Assembly (NCBI GenBank): GCA_943704525.1
Contig: CALSCQ010000655.1
Coordinates: forward strand, 1 to 23,385
Length of the DNA stretch: 23,385 nucleotides
Reading direction: 5' to 3'
Origin: Pigoraptor vietnamica
Taxonomy: Eukaryota > Opisthokonta > Filasterea
Part shown: positions 1 to 10,773 of the stretch, in pieces
Layout of the letters: each line of letters opens with the position of its first letter
How positions within the stretch are numbered: the stretch's first letter is position 1
Translations under genes and position numbers: made by a program
Notes under the pieces: model-generated
Told to the model about the DNA's origin: nothing
Seen by the model: the letters and a program-made list of their open reading frames with translations, nothing else
The model's database searches: none

Positions 1-115
<115 letters not shown>

Positions 116-179
116 CGGCGCACACACTGCATGACCGAGTGCAGCCGCCAGGCATCAAATAAAACGGATCGGACTACGG
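116..179 (-). other. possible further exon of the beta-helix gene
   Basis: On the minus strand a TTTAG acceptor at 184-180 is followed by 64 bases open in the frame required by the phase-1 donor at 235, ending at a GTAAGA donor at 115. The peptide does not show a clear beta-helix motif, so this exon is only a candidate. The next exon may instead lie beyond the left edge. Confidence 0.25.
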
Positions 180-235
180 CTAAACTGACATTAGCCCTGC
201 GGCAAGAGCTTCACGGCGACATGAGACATCCTCAC

Positions 236-832
236 CTCCATAGTAACCCGAATTGCCCGAAAAGTCCGTGCGTTCGACCGTCAAAATACCGCCGCCCACA
301 AGGTTGAACACGCCGCCGTCGTTGCTTCCGTCAAGTGCGTTGTTGTCGCGCATGATGCAGTCGTGAACGTACGCGCGCGTCTCGGTTCCCGACCCTCCGA
401 TGTGCAGCGCACAGCCCGCGCCGTAGTCCGATCCCTCTTGGAAGACCGAGTTCTCGTCGAATACGCAACTCTCGATGTCCACAGTCGCCGCCGCGGTCGA
501 CTTCGAACCGGACACAATGGCAATTGCTCCACCTTGGTTCGCGCTGCATCCAGCAAACAGAGTCTGCGAAACCGTCAGTGTCGTTGGATACGTGCTGTTG
601 TCGTTGTTGTAGGCGAACACTGCGCCACCGACGTCTGCGGAATTCGCGATGAACACCGAGCGGGTAATGGTCGTCCGGCAGCTGGTGAGCGAAAGAGCGC
701 CGCCGTTAATTTGCCGGCTCTTTGTCGATGATGAGCTTGAGAACGACTGAACGCGTTCGAAGCGCGACCCTTCGATGCTGACAATTGCGTTGTCGGCCGA
801 CAAGATGAGTCCCGCAGCTCCGCCGTAAATGT
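236..832 (-). other. beta-helix exon with Pmp-like FxxN and GGAx motifs
   Basis: Single exon of 597 bases after a TCGCAG acceptor. It encodes about five rungs of roughly 25 to 45 residues. Each rung ends in a short turn with an Asn (FIAN, FDEN, MRDN, FSGN) followed by a glycine-rich GGAVF, GGAIA or GGVFN strand. Cysteines are scattered, not paired in a repeat. The exon leaves at a GTGAGG donor (235) after the codons for GYYGG. Confidence 0.75.
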
Positions 833-2576
833 CTGCGATGAAAGTTCAGTTAGAACGGGTAGACTTAAGTATGAGCACCGTGCCGCGATTAAGCAGGTGC
901 AGTGTTGTGTGTCGTGTGAGCCGTGCCGGTCAATATTGTGACAGCAGTACCTCGGCTGGTGAGCGGTGTGTCAGTGTCGTGTACAGCATGTGTGTCAGAT
1001 GTGCCGTTTGTGTCGCCGCGGCTAATCTGATCATGAGTGACTGGCACTGCCAGTCGGTCAGTTCAGTGCGAGTGTGTGTGTCTGCCGTGTCATTGTGCAC
1101 GTATGCGAGTTTGAGTGTGTGAGAGTGTGCCGGAGCATGCACACGCCGGCGGTGTCACTAAGCTTGCACGTGTAAAGTATGCCCGACCGAGTATAATAAC
1201 CTGCATACACTCCGTCACTGCGTGTTGCCGGCATGTACTGACAGCAGTGAGCCGGGCCAGCCGAGTATACAGTCAGGTAGATGACATCAAATATTTCAGT
1301 CTCACCTGTGAAGTTCGAGTCCTTCACCGTGAAACGCGCCGACACGAGGGGGGCACGTGTGATGTAAAATAGGGAATTGAGAAGGTTCGTCGTGTCCGGT
1401 GGAACCGCAGAGACAACGTTTACGCGTGTAAGAGTAATGCGTCCCGTTGACGTCCCCACATAGCCGCTGTACAAGCTGTCCGCATAAAGAACGACGTCCG
1501 TGAGCGTAAACGACCCGCCGTATGAAACTGTCAACATGGTGCTCAGAAGCACCCCGATATTGCGGAACTCGAGGGACGAGTACAGCGGCATCAGAACTCC
1601 TTTCTTCACGTACGGCATCGAGACGACGGCCGTGCGCTCAGTGTCAGAGTCGCTCGGCAGCCCCACAAACGTGTAGTTCTTCTGCACGTACGTCGTAACC
1701 ATCACGTATTGCGCCTTGCTCAGCGCGTAGAGAACGATCGTGCTGCCAGGCGGCGACTGGCAAACCGCAAAATCGATCCCCTTTGCCGCTTCGGCGCCCG
1801 CCGTTGCGCCCGCGCGAGTGATGCTCTCGTCGCCGCTCACCCACGTGCCATCCGATAGGGCCGCAGAAGGGCGCGTCGCATTCCCCAGTGAGTCCGTCGG
1901 CGTGTTGATGGCGAGAAAGAGCGTGCCGACGTCCGCGTCGTTCGGAACAATCGCCTGGCCCAGCGCAATCTTGCCGCTGAAGGGGCCCGAAGTTATCTCG
2001 AGCGTAAGATTGACGGTACCGGTCGATGGGTCCTGACAGGCCACGCGCACTCTGCGCGGGTGGGATTGCCGCCGTTAATTGTCACTGGTCACGGCCGGCC
2101 ATCGCAAGTTCAATACCCGGACTCGGAGCAATACACGGAGAAAACTCAAGATAAGCGCTGGCGCCCGCCGGCGACCCGGGGGCCGAACTAACCGGCATGC
2201 CTAGCCGCAACACATGTCTCGATTGTATACACAACGGACGCCACTGGCACTTGTCAATGATTGGTGCTGCAGCAGGGAGAAACATGATTTGGCAGGGGAT
2301 GTCCACTCACCCGTGCGCGACGCCGCCCTTCCAAAGAGTGCCTGTGACGTTGCCGTTCGCAACGTTACACGAGAGCGTGATGTTGAGTCCGGAATCACCC
2401 CAAGCACCAGCGAGCACGCTGGGACATGTGGCGTGCGCAGGCGCCACGAACGCCACGAGGCACCCGGTGAGCGCAAGAGTTATGAGGGCGATGGCGCGGT
2501 CACAAGACCGGTTAAAGTGCACCCGCGGCCCGCGGACGCTGTGAAAGAAGGCGGCGGCCGCCATGATCTCAAGCAC
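236..2576 (-). CDS. secreted/surface right-handed beta-helix protein, Pmp-like repeats (5' part, runs off left edge)
   Basis: Exons by inspection: 2576-2311, 2051-1306 and 832-236, all joined in phase (GTGAGT, GTGAGA and GTGAGG donors), giving about 536 codons before the window edge. ATG at 2576 (or 2564) opens a protein with a basic stretch, then a hydrophobic core (ALITLALTGCLVAF) ending APAHA before TCPSV, a good signal peptide preceded by a rather long n-region. Residues 50-200 are a Thr/Ser/Gly-rich beta region with several N-x-S/T sites. From about residue 200 strands of the LTLTDV type suggest a beta-helix, and the third exon carries repeated F-x-x-N (FIAN, FDEN, FSGN) and GGA(I/V/L) motifs. 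That pair of motifs is the hallmark of chlamydial polymorphic-membrane-protein repeats, also found in protist surface proteins. Function is unknown; adhesion or cell-surface structure is an inference. The C-terminus, which would show any membrane anchor, is not in the window. Confidence 0.75.
833..1305 (-). other. TG-rich intron of the beta-helix gene
   Basis: A 473-base intron with donor GTGAGA and acceptor TTCATCGCAG. On the plus strand it is rich in TGTG, TGCC and GTGT words but holds no long perfect array. Open frames in it on either strand look like repeat-derived noise. I see no gene in it. Confidence 0.7.
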
Positions 2577-3300
<724 letters not shown>

Positions 3301-6300
3301 TTATAACGCATTCACCTCGAATGGCCCCACTGCCTTTCGCCTCAGTCGTCGTCTCGACAGCACACGCACGCGCGTGCGCTCCGCATGCAATGAAGGCGAC
3401 AACGACGACATTGTCGCCGTGCTTATGAGAACGCCGCCGAGCACCATCAACACGCAGCCAAAGGCGAACAGGGCGACGCACTGTTCCATCCACGCGGCTC
3501 CCCTCGCCTCGTATCGCCCCACTGGCACGAAAGAGACATTGGGATTCACGTCCGCAAAACCGAAGCCGTGGAGCGCAACGGCGGCACCCTTGAACCACAC
3601 GGGCGAATAGCGGACCGTCTCCGACAGCGTGAGGGTCTTTGTCCCGTACGACAGCAACGACACGCGCGTCAGGAACGTCCCGAACCCGCCGAGCTTGCTC
3701 TCGAGCGCCGTCTGCTTCTGCGTCACCGAATTGCAGAGGAATGCGATGAGAATGTACAGGACGCTGACGGAGAGCGCGATCTTGCGCCGGAATGCGAGCG
3801 AGGCGAAGATGCCGACCGACATGGCCGCCCACTGCGTCAGTAGAAAAGCGACAAAGTATTCGGAGAGCGGCGCGCGCGGAGACACGAGGAGACAGTACGA
3901 GAGGGCGAGGACGAGGGGGTTCAGAACGACCAGCGGCGCGTTTCCGACGATTTTTCCGGCGAAGTACGGAATGGGCTGGACGCCGGCGGCGCGTTCCCTG
4001 ACGTAGATGTGCCGGTCGCTGCCGAAGACGCGGAGACCGACGGATACCCCGGTGAGTCCGATGGTAAGCGTGAGGGCGGAATGTGGTGACGCGTGCTTGA
4101 AGGGCTCGAGGTCACCGTAGATGAGCGTGACGGTGAGCGACATGAGCACCATCAGGAGGCCGTCCACGAGGAGCACGCGGCGCGCGCGCAGCAGCTGCAC
4201 GAACGTCCGCGCTGTCACGATCTTCAGGTGTCGCGCGAAGAGTTGCACGCGGGACACGCGCGTCGTTGGTGGGTGGGCAGGCTGGTCGAATTCGCCGCAC
4301 TCTTTCACTTCGATGACAGTCACGCCGGCGAGCAAGAGGGCTTCCGACTTGCGCCTCTTTGCCAACTCCTTCGCATCGATGGCCTGTGCGACGCAGCGAG
4401 TCTTCCACTTGTCCGTCAGAAATTCCGATGCAACGCCCGCGCCGTCGGCGACTTTGGCGCCTCGCCTGCGCGCGAGCCCCACGGCCACGTCGAGCGCGAA
4501 CTCCGGAATGGACGCGTGGATGGGCCGCGGGTATTCGATGCTCTCCAGGTACGACAGCACGCCCTCTGCGTCGCCGTTGTACGCGAGCGTGCCGTGCGCG
4601 GTGAGGAGGACGAGGTCGTCGACCATTTTGAACACGCGATATCCGGGCTGGTGGATGACGGCGATCACGGACGTCCCGTTGTTCGCAAGATCTCGAAGGG
4701 CTCGCATGGTCTGCATCGGGAGACGACGCGCGAAGGGAGAAGGTTAGTACATGTTTTGTATATGTTGAAGCTGTCGCGATTAGTCGCAGGGGACCCTCAC
4801 TCACCACCAGCGAGGACGTGCTGTCGAGTCCCGTGGTGGGCTCGTCCAGGAGTAACGTGGACGGCCGCTTCACAATCTCCATCGCCAGCACAATTCGTCG
4901 CCGCTGGCCTCCGGACACCGCCGACAGTGCTCCCTCGGCGTTGTCCTCGGCGCCAACGAGCCGCCCGCGCACGCAACCGAGACCGAGCACGTCCATTACC
5001 TCGTCGACAAGCTCGTCCGTCGCGTCGTATTGGCCGCCTTCGGGAGACTCTGCTGCGAAGAACGGCCCCCTCGACAGCAGCCGCGCGTACTTGATCGACT
5101 CGTCCCCCGACAGGTCCGGATATATCACGGACTCTTGCGGCATGAAGCACGCGTCGGGCAGGGGTCGCGACAACTCGCGACGCTCTCCGCCGACGTCGAT
5201 CTCGCCCGACACGAACTGCGGACCCTCCCCGGCGGCGGCGAGTGCCTTGAGGAGGGTGCTCTTGCCGCACCCGCTGGGGCCCATGATGGCGGTGAAGCGA
5301 CCCGCGCGCATCACGCACGACACGTCCTTGACGATGGGCCGCTCTTTGCCGGAGCGGTCGGCTTTGATGCGCGCGGCGTGTTTGGGGTCTGCGGCGACGC
5401 ACACGTTCCTGAGCACGGCGTCGCGCGGAATGGGCCTCTCGTCCAACTGGCGCAGCGCGTGCCGAAAAGCGCGCGACCTTGGAATGTCTGCGAAGGCCTC
5501 TGCGGTTTCGGCGGCCATCGTCACTTCGCGGATCATCGCGGCGAGGTGGCGCAGGGACTCGCGTGCCTCTAGGATGGACGGCGTGCTGGAGGCGAGGCTC
5601 GAGATGCTCGGGCTCTTATCACGCGAGTCGCTTGTGAGCGTCGTGACGGAGACGGACCGTTGCTGGGAGTTGCCGTCGGCTGCCGGGTAATCGCTGCTGA
5701 GACTCGTCGTCGGCAGGCTGCCCTTGGAGCTCGCGCGAGACTCCTTCGAGGACGACAGTACCTCGTCCATCTGCGCGCGCAGCTCCTTTCGCTTGCGGCG
5801 AACGAGCGTCTTGCGCCGCCATCGCATGGCGTATGGGAACACGATCATGTAGTCGTGAATGGTCCTCGACGTCGCCTCGAAGCGCAGCCGTCCTCTGCGC
5901 TCGCGAAACCTCTCGACGACAGTAACGAAAACGTGGATGGCGACCCATAACAAGACGAAGAACGCGACAAACAGCGCTACGGCGGGAACGACGTTGTCGC
6001 ACGCAGCCATGCCAATCTGCCCGCATGTCAGCGCGCCGCCGAAGCACGCGTGCGGCGAGATGGACCCTTCCCGGCAGATGGCTCCCTCGCGACAGGGAAG
6101 CCATGACGCGTATGTGGGGCAGTAGTGGCCCCGAGGGCAGGGGTACGCGTCGTCCGTGCCGTTGCACACCGCGCCGGCTGGCGGGGGTCCGAGAGGGTGA
6201 TCGGAACACAGCACGCATTTGGATGCGTTGGCGAAGTAGATGAAGCCATCTTGGCAGAGCTTTAGCTTGCTTGCTTGGTCCCCCGCAGCGACGGTCGTTT

Positions 6301-6331
6301 CTGTGCCCGCGTACACCGAGATGGACGACAT
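3301..6331 (-). CDS. ABCG-family half transporter with Cys-rich N-terminal ectodomain
   Basis: Two exons: 6331-4805 (509 codons) and 4710-3301 (469 codons plus TAA), joined in phase 0 by a GTGAGT...GATGCAG intron between the D-loop and the H-loop, giving 978 residues. Residues 25-112 hold about 14 cysteines in CPRGHYCP, LPCREGAICREGS style, the lumenal/extracellular module of plant ABCG24/28-like and many protist ABCG proteins. A membrane helix follows at 114-140, then a basic Ser-rich linker. The nucleotide-binding domain has Walker A GPSGCGKST (351-359), Q-loop PQES (399), signature VSGGQ (472-476), Walker B LLLDEP (493-498), D-loop GLDS and H-loop histidine near 529. From about 689 there are around six hydrophobic segments of ABC2 type. 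Order NBD then TMD identifies ABCG; the half-transporter must dimerise. Substrate cannot be told. The start is uncertain: an extracellular Cys module needs a signal peptide, but none is seen after ATG 6331, so one or more upstream exons may be missing. Confidence 0.88.
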
Positions 6332-6537
6332 GGGCGTGAAACGGGTGGCGTTGATCCGCTTGCGAAGCCTAACTTCGCGGGCTGTCGTTTAACTGAAGTG
6401 ACTGATGACCTTTTGGTATGTGTGAGGAGTTACACTGATCTTCATTCAGTGTTGTCAGTGTGGCTTAGGTATGTGGCTGTTACCGAGTGCGTGCTGGCGG
6501 TTGCGTGCCAGCTGCATGACGTGTCGCATGTACGCTG

Positions 6538-6547
6538 CCATAAAAGG
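6538..6547. promoter_or_regulatory. CArG-type box CCATAAAAGG
   Basis: The ten bases match CC(A/T)6GG exactly, the site known for SRF-type MADS-box factors in animals, fungi and amoebae. It lies about 200 bases upstream of the transporter ATG and 480 upstream of the ankyrin gene ATG. Whether it is a MADS site or a TATA-like element is not decided by the sequence. Confidence 0.4.
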
Positions 6548-6674
6548 CAATAAACAATGGAACATGGAATTGCCGCTATTGTGTGTGAAGGGAAAAGGGG
6601 CGGAATGTGCCGCTGTCGTGCCGTTGTCGGGTGCAACAGGCAGGTCGCCAAGGCATTTGAGACTGGAATCCAAC

Positions 6675-6716
6675 CCATGTCACCATGTCCTGGTGACATG
6701 GATGACCATAAAAAGG
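6675..6716. promoter_or_regulatory. 11-bp inverted repeat followed by A-rich CCATAAAAAGG box
   Basis: Arms at 6675-6685 and 6691-6701 are perfect reverse complements (CCATGTCACCA and TGGTGACATGG) around a five-base centre. Four bases later comes CCATAAAAAGG at 6706-6716. The arrangement resembles a dimeric regulator site next to a TATA-like or near-CArG core, about 310 bases upstream of the ankyrin gene ATG. Confidence 0.4.
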
Positions 6717-7020
6717 TATCTGCTTAGTGACTTGTGTGAAGGTGAGGGTTACGGCCTCTGTCGGCGAGGGGTGGATGTTACAACCGCGACCAATCGGATT
6801 CAAATGTTTCAAGTGGGATATTTTCGCGCGTCGCACTTCGCGTATTCCGCGGGCGTCCAGCACACACATAAAAGAAAACCACGCACACACACCGACGGTC
6901 CGTTCAAGTCAAGAAGAGACTCATCCCTTTCCCCATTATTTCGTCTGTGTACTTCCTGTTCCTCTCTCTGTTGAAGCGACTTTTAAAACCTGCCTCCGGT
7001 GAACTCGCCGTCGGTCCGCG

Positions 7021-10000
7021 ATGGACGAGTCGGCGCAGCCTGCGGGGCTCCCCGGGCAGTTGCACGACCCGTCTGCGAGCGTGGAACAGGCACGGGAGCT
7101 TGCCCGAAAGCAGCGCGAGAAGTTGAACGAGTACAAAAATGTGCGTCTCTCTGCTTTTGTTGGGGAACTAGTACCGATTTACACTCCATTGCGGTGCTCA
7201 CGAATATTCCGCTACAGCTCCTTCGCGATGCACAGACGACGACGCCCACGGGGAGCGTCGCCACGGCCACTTCTTCGACGTCGCCGATGGCGTCCCACAG
7301 TACTCTTGCGGAATCGGGTGAAGAGCCCTCGCGCGCACGCACAACGTCCGGGTCGCAGAGCACGGGGACGTCCACGGGCACTGGGACAGACGACCACCGG
7401 CCACCATTGGAGCGCACGTCGACCCTCATGCAGTCGTCGTTCAATGTGAATCTGAATGGCAGCCGCAATGTGACACATTTTGTTGGAACCGCGTGGCGCG
7501 GGGACGGTGGGTGCTAAGGCAAATTTGTTAAGTTGCGCGAGGAGTCTTTCGCGAATGCGCATGCATGCATGAGACGACCGCGGTCTGAGCCCTCGCCCTC
7601 TCGTCGCTGGATCTTTCAATCTTGTCTCCACGCAAGCGAAATGACAGTCTTCAGTAACTCACCGGCTGTGCGACGCTTATCAAATCCCCGCATGGCTGTT
7701 TGCGCAGCCCTCGAACAGGCCGACGCAGGCGGAATGAGCACGTCCGGCACCCAAACGGATCCAAACGACCTTATTCTCGGTTAGTGTGTCGCAATAGACG
7801 CCCCATTTCCCCTGCGCTGCACAACGCTTGCAGCTCTTTTGGCGGACTCTGACGGCTTTTCGGTGCTTGAACGCCTTGTTTGCTTACACGCCCTCTTTCC
7901 CCCCACCGCCCCCCTTCCGCTTGTGCACGTGCGCATGCGCGCAGCCGGCGCCGCGGACACGTTTGACGAGGACTGGCACAAGGGCTCTATGCCCTCGCTG
8001 CACGGGTCGTTCATGGCGTCAACGTCGGCGCTGATTGAGGCCGTGCGGCAGGGCAACAGGGAGAAGGTCAAGGTGCGTCAGAGTGACGACGTGTGCGACG
8101 TATGGAGAGTTTCTGTGGATTCGGTCGCGTATTACTGCCTATCGGTCTCTGTTTGTGCGTGTGTGTCTTGGGAAGTTTGACGTTAGCACGTACGTTTGCT
8201 CTAAAGTGAAAGTGTGTGTGTTGACGTCGCGACGCCCCAACAGATCCTGAGCGAAGTCATCGACGTGAATGCGAAGGACGCACAAGGGCGCTCTGTCCTC
8301 ATGCACGCGATTGTCGAGGGACAGGTGGCCATCGCCAAGTTTCTGCTCGAGCGGAAGGCGGACCTCAACTACTCGCTTGCGGGTGCGTGTGTGCATGCGT
8401 GCGTGTTTGCGCCTGTGTGTGCACGTATGTGCGTGGATGCAGTATCGCTTTGAGAATGCGTGTATTGTGTGTGCATGCGTGCGTGTTTGCGCCTGTGTGT
8501 GCACGTATGGGCGTAGATGTAGTATCGCTTTGAGAATGCGAGTATTGTGTGTGCATGCGTGCGCGTTTGCCCTGTGTACATACACTCTTGGCGTAGACGC
8601 AGTGTCGCTTTGAGAATGCGCATATTGTTTGTTGCGTACGTTACTTGCTGACGGGTGTTGTGCTGTGGAAGACGGTTCGACGGCAATGCATTACGCAGCG
8701 TCGTCCGGACATCCGGAGGTTGTGGAGTTCCTTATTGCACAGGTAATACTCCCTGTTACCTTCTGTCGTCCTTAGACAGACACGCACAATAACGCACACA
8801 CACGCACAAAATCGCACACACACGCACACACACGCACAATCACGCACACACACGCACACACGCACATATATATAGGAAGGGGCGTTAGTGTCAAATGTAT
8901 GCTGTGCGATAACTCTTTGTCGCCCTATTTACCTGGGCGTCGTCCACGGCAGGGCGCGAACCCCATTGTTCGCGATGCCGAGGGCCGCACGCCACTCCAC
9001 TGGGCCACGATGGTCGACAACACAAAGTGCCTCCGGGTCCTCATCAAGCACCTGAGGAAAGCCGTCAACATGGTGGGCGTATACTGACACTATGTGTGCC
9101 TGCCGCCGTGCGATTTTTCTTGAGACCGTTTGTTGCGCTGTCGCCACGCAATTGCTCTCGTCGTCAGTCTGTCGTGGCTTTTAATAGTCACTTGCCGCAA
9201 CTAATGCACACGCGCAAACACAGACCTATGCTATCTATTGTCGTTCATCGCACGGACGCCGCGAGCATGCATTCTAACATTACGGCCTACTTCTCTGCTT
9301 CCCCCCCCCCCCCTCCTTCCCCCTCCCATTCTCCGCAGGGTCCCGGGGGTTCCGCGTCGCTGGACATTGGCGATCTGATCGGGATGACGCCGCTCATGTT
9401 CGCCGCCTACAACTGCCGCGGAGAACACGGCGCGCTGCTCATCAAGGGGGGCGCCGACCAGACAGCGCGCGATATCGACGGCCGCGCCGCCATTCACCAC
9501 TCGGTCGCACACAAGTTTGACCTCGGCTGCCTCCCACTGCTGCTGAACATCGAGTCGTCAAAGTGGAGGGATGCCAAGGGGAAGGTGCGCAACACGCGTG
9601 TGCAGTGTGTGTATGCAGTGTGTTGTGGGTGTGGGTGTGGGTGTATGTGTGGTTTGGTCGTGAAAGAGTGGTGGAGTCTGTGGGTGCGTGGGTGTATGTG
9701 TGGTTTGTTGTGAGAGAGTGGTGGAGTGTGTGGGTGTGAGGGCGCGTGTGAGAGCACATGGCGGGACATTGACGGTCGCCTCCCCGCAGTCCGTCATCCA
9801 CTATGCCGCGGAGCAAGGCGCGGGTCGCGCGTGTCGTCTGATCATTTCACTTCGCGCGGACGCCGTGCACGACACGGACTTAAAGATGCGGACGCCGCTG
9901 CTGTGGGCGGCCGCGTGTGGACAGGTCGAGACGGTGCGCGTGCTCCTTGAAGCGAACGGTGGGTGTGGCGTTTGGACGAGTGGCTTCGGATTTGAATAAG

Positions 10001-10715
10001 TGTGCGCGTGTCAAAGCAATTTTTTTTGGTCGCACATGGGACATGATATTATTCGCATCGATGCTCTCTTGTCACACTCGTTGACGCGTGCGATGCGCCT
10101 TATCGCAGCGAATGCAAACCACGCCGACGCCGACGGCCACAAGGCGCTCGATTACGCCGCCGCCAAGAAGTTCCACTACTGCTACCTCCTCCTCAACGCA
10201 TACAGCCAGACGAAGCTCGTCGAGGCAAGCGCGCAGGCGGCCAAGGTGGCGCAGCCGAACCAGCGCCGGCAGTCCACGCCGGAAGCCACAGGGAACGACG
10301 ACGCCGTGTCGATAGCGACCGAAGGCTCGCGGATATCCTACTCGCTGCCGCAGCTGACGTCGGCCGAGTACGACGAGCTGTTCAAGGCGCTGATGCGCGG
10401 CTGTTACTTGCTCAAGTACCCTGAGGACGGGAAGGGGTCGCCGCACCGGCGGTTCTTTGCGGTGGACGTGTACAGCGGCCGCATTGCGTGGGGGAAAACA
10501 CCGGAGGACGTCGAGGGAAAGGCGTCGTCTGGCGGTGGGTGACCACCTCTGCGTGCTTGGTCGCTCGTCTGTGTTGTGGCGTGTGGGGTATTTCAGTGTG
10601 CCTGTTGCGCGAATTCGATTTAGTTTTGTGCTTGGCCTTTGAAGTCCGTGTTTGGGCTCCTTATGGCAATAGCACTGCCGCACTGCAACCTATTTCTCAA
10701 CCCCCCCCCCCCCCC

Positions 10716-10773
<58 letters not shown>

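Larger units (their letters stand above)
6332..7020. promoter_or_regulatory. divergent promoter region between ABCG gene and ankyrin/PH gene
   Basis: This 689-base gap separates two divergently transcribed genes. It contains a perfect CC(A/T)6GG box, an 11-bp inverted repeat beside a second A-rich CC...GG box, and a TTTTAAAA motif about 40 bases upstream of the ankyrin gene ATG. Candidate acceptors on the minus strand (for example ACAG ending at 6393, followed by an open frame into ATG 6331) mean part of the gap could hold a 5' exon of the transporter gene, but no signal-peptide-like exon stands out. Confidence 0.5.
8009..10203 (+). other. ankyrin repeat block (about nine repeats over seven exons)
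   Basis: Repeats are recognisable from the TPLH-like helices: GRSVLMHAIVEG, GSTAMHYAASSG, GRTPLHWATMVD, GMTPLMFAAYN, GRAAIHHSVAHK, SVIHYAAEQG, RTPLLWAAACG and GHKALDYAAAKK, plus an initial SALIEAVRQG. Several exon joins fall at or near repeat boundaries in phase 0 or 1. The mix of TPLMFAAY and TPLLWAAA repeats is most like the inversin/nephrocystin-2 ankyrin block, but this likeness is by eye only. Confidence 0.8.

Noticed and set aside
4093-5690. Long plus-strand open frames (4093-5094 and 4818-5690)
   Set aside because: They are antisense to the ABCG transporter exons, whose Walker and signature motifs are clear. Long shadow frames are expected in GC-rich coding DNA.
7878-7944. A separate intron inside ankyrin-gene exon 4, from GTTTGC at 7878 to the acceptor at 7944
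   Set aside because: The donor is phase 0 and the acceptor phase 1, so the join would shift the frame. The same acceptor does fit the donor at 7780, reported as an alternative.
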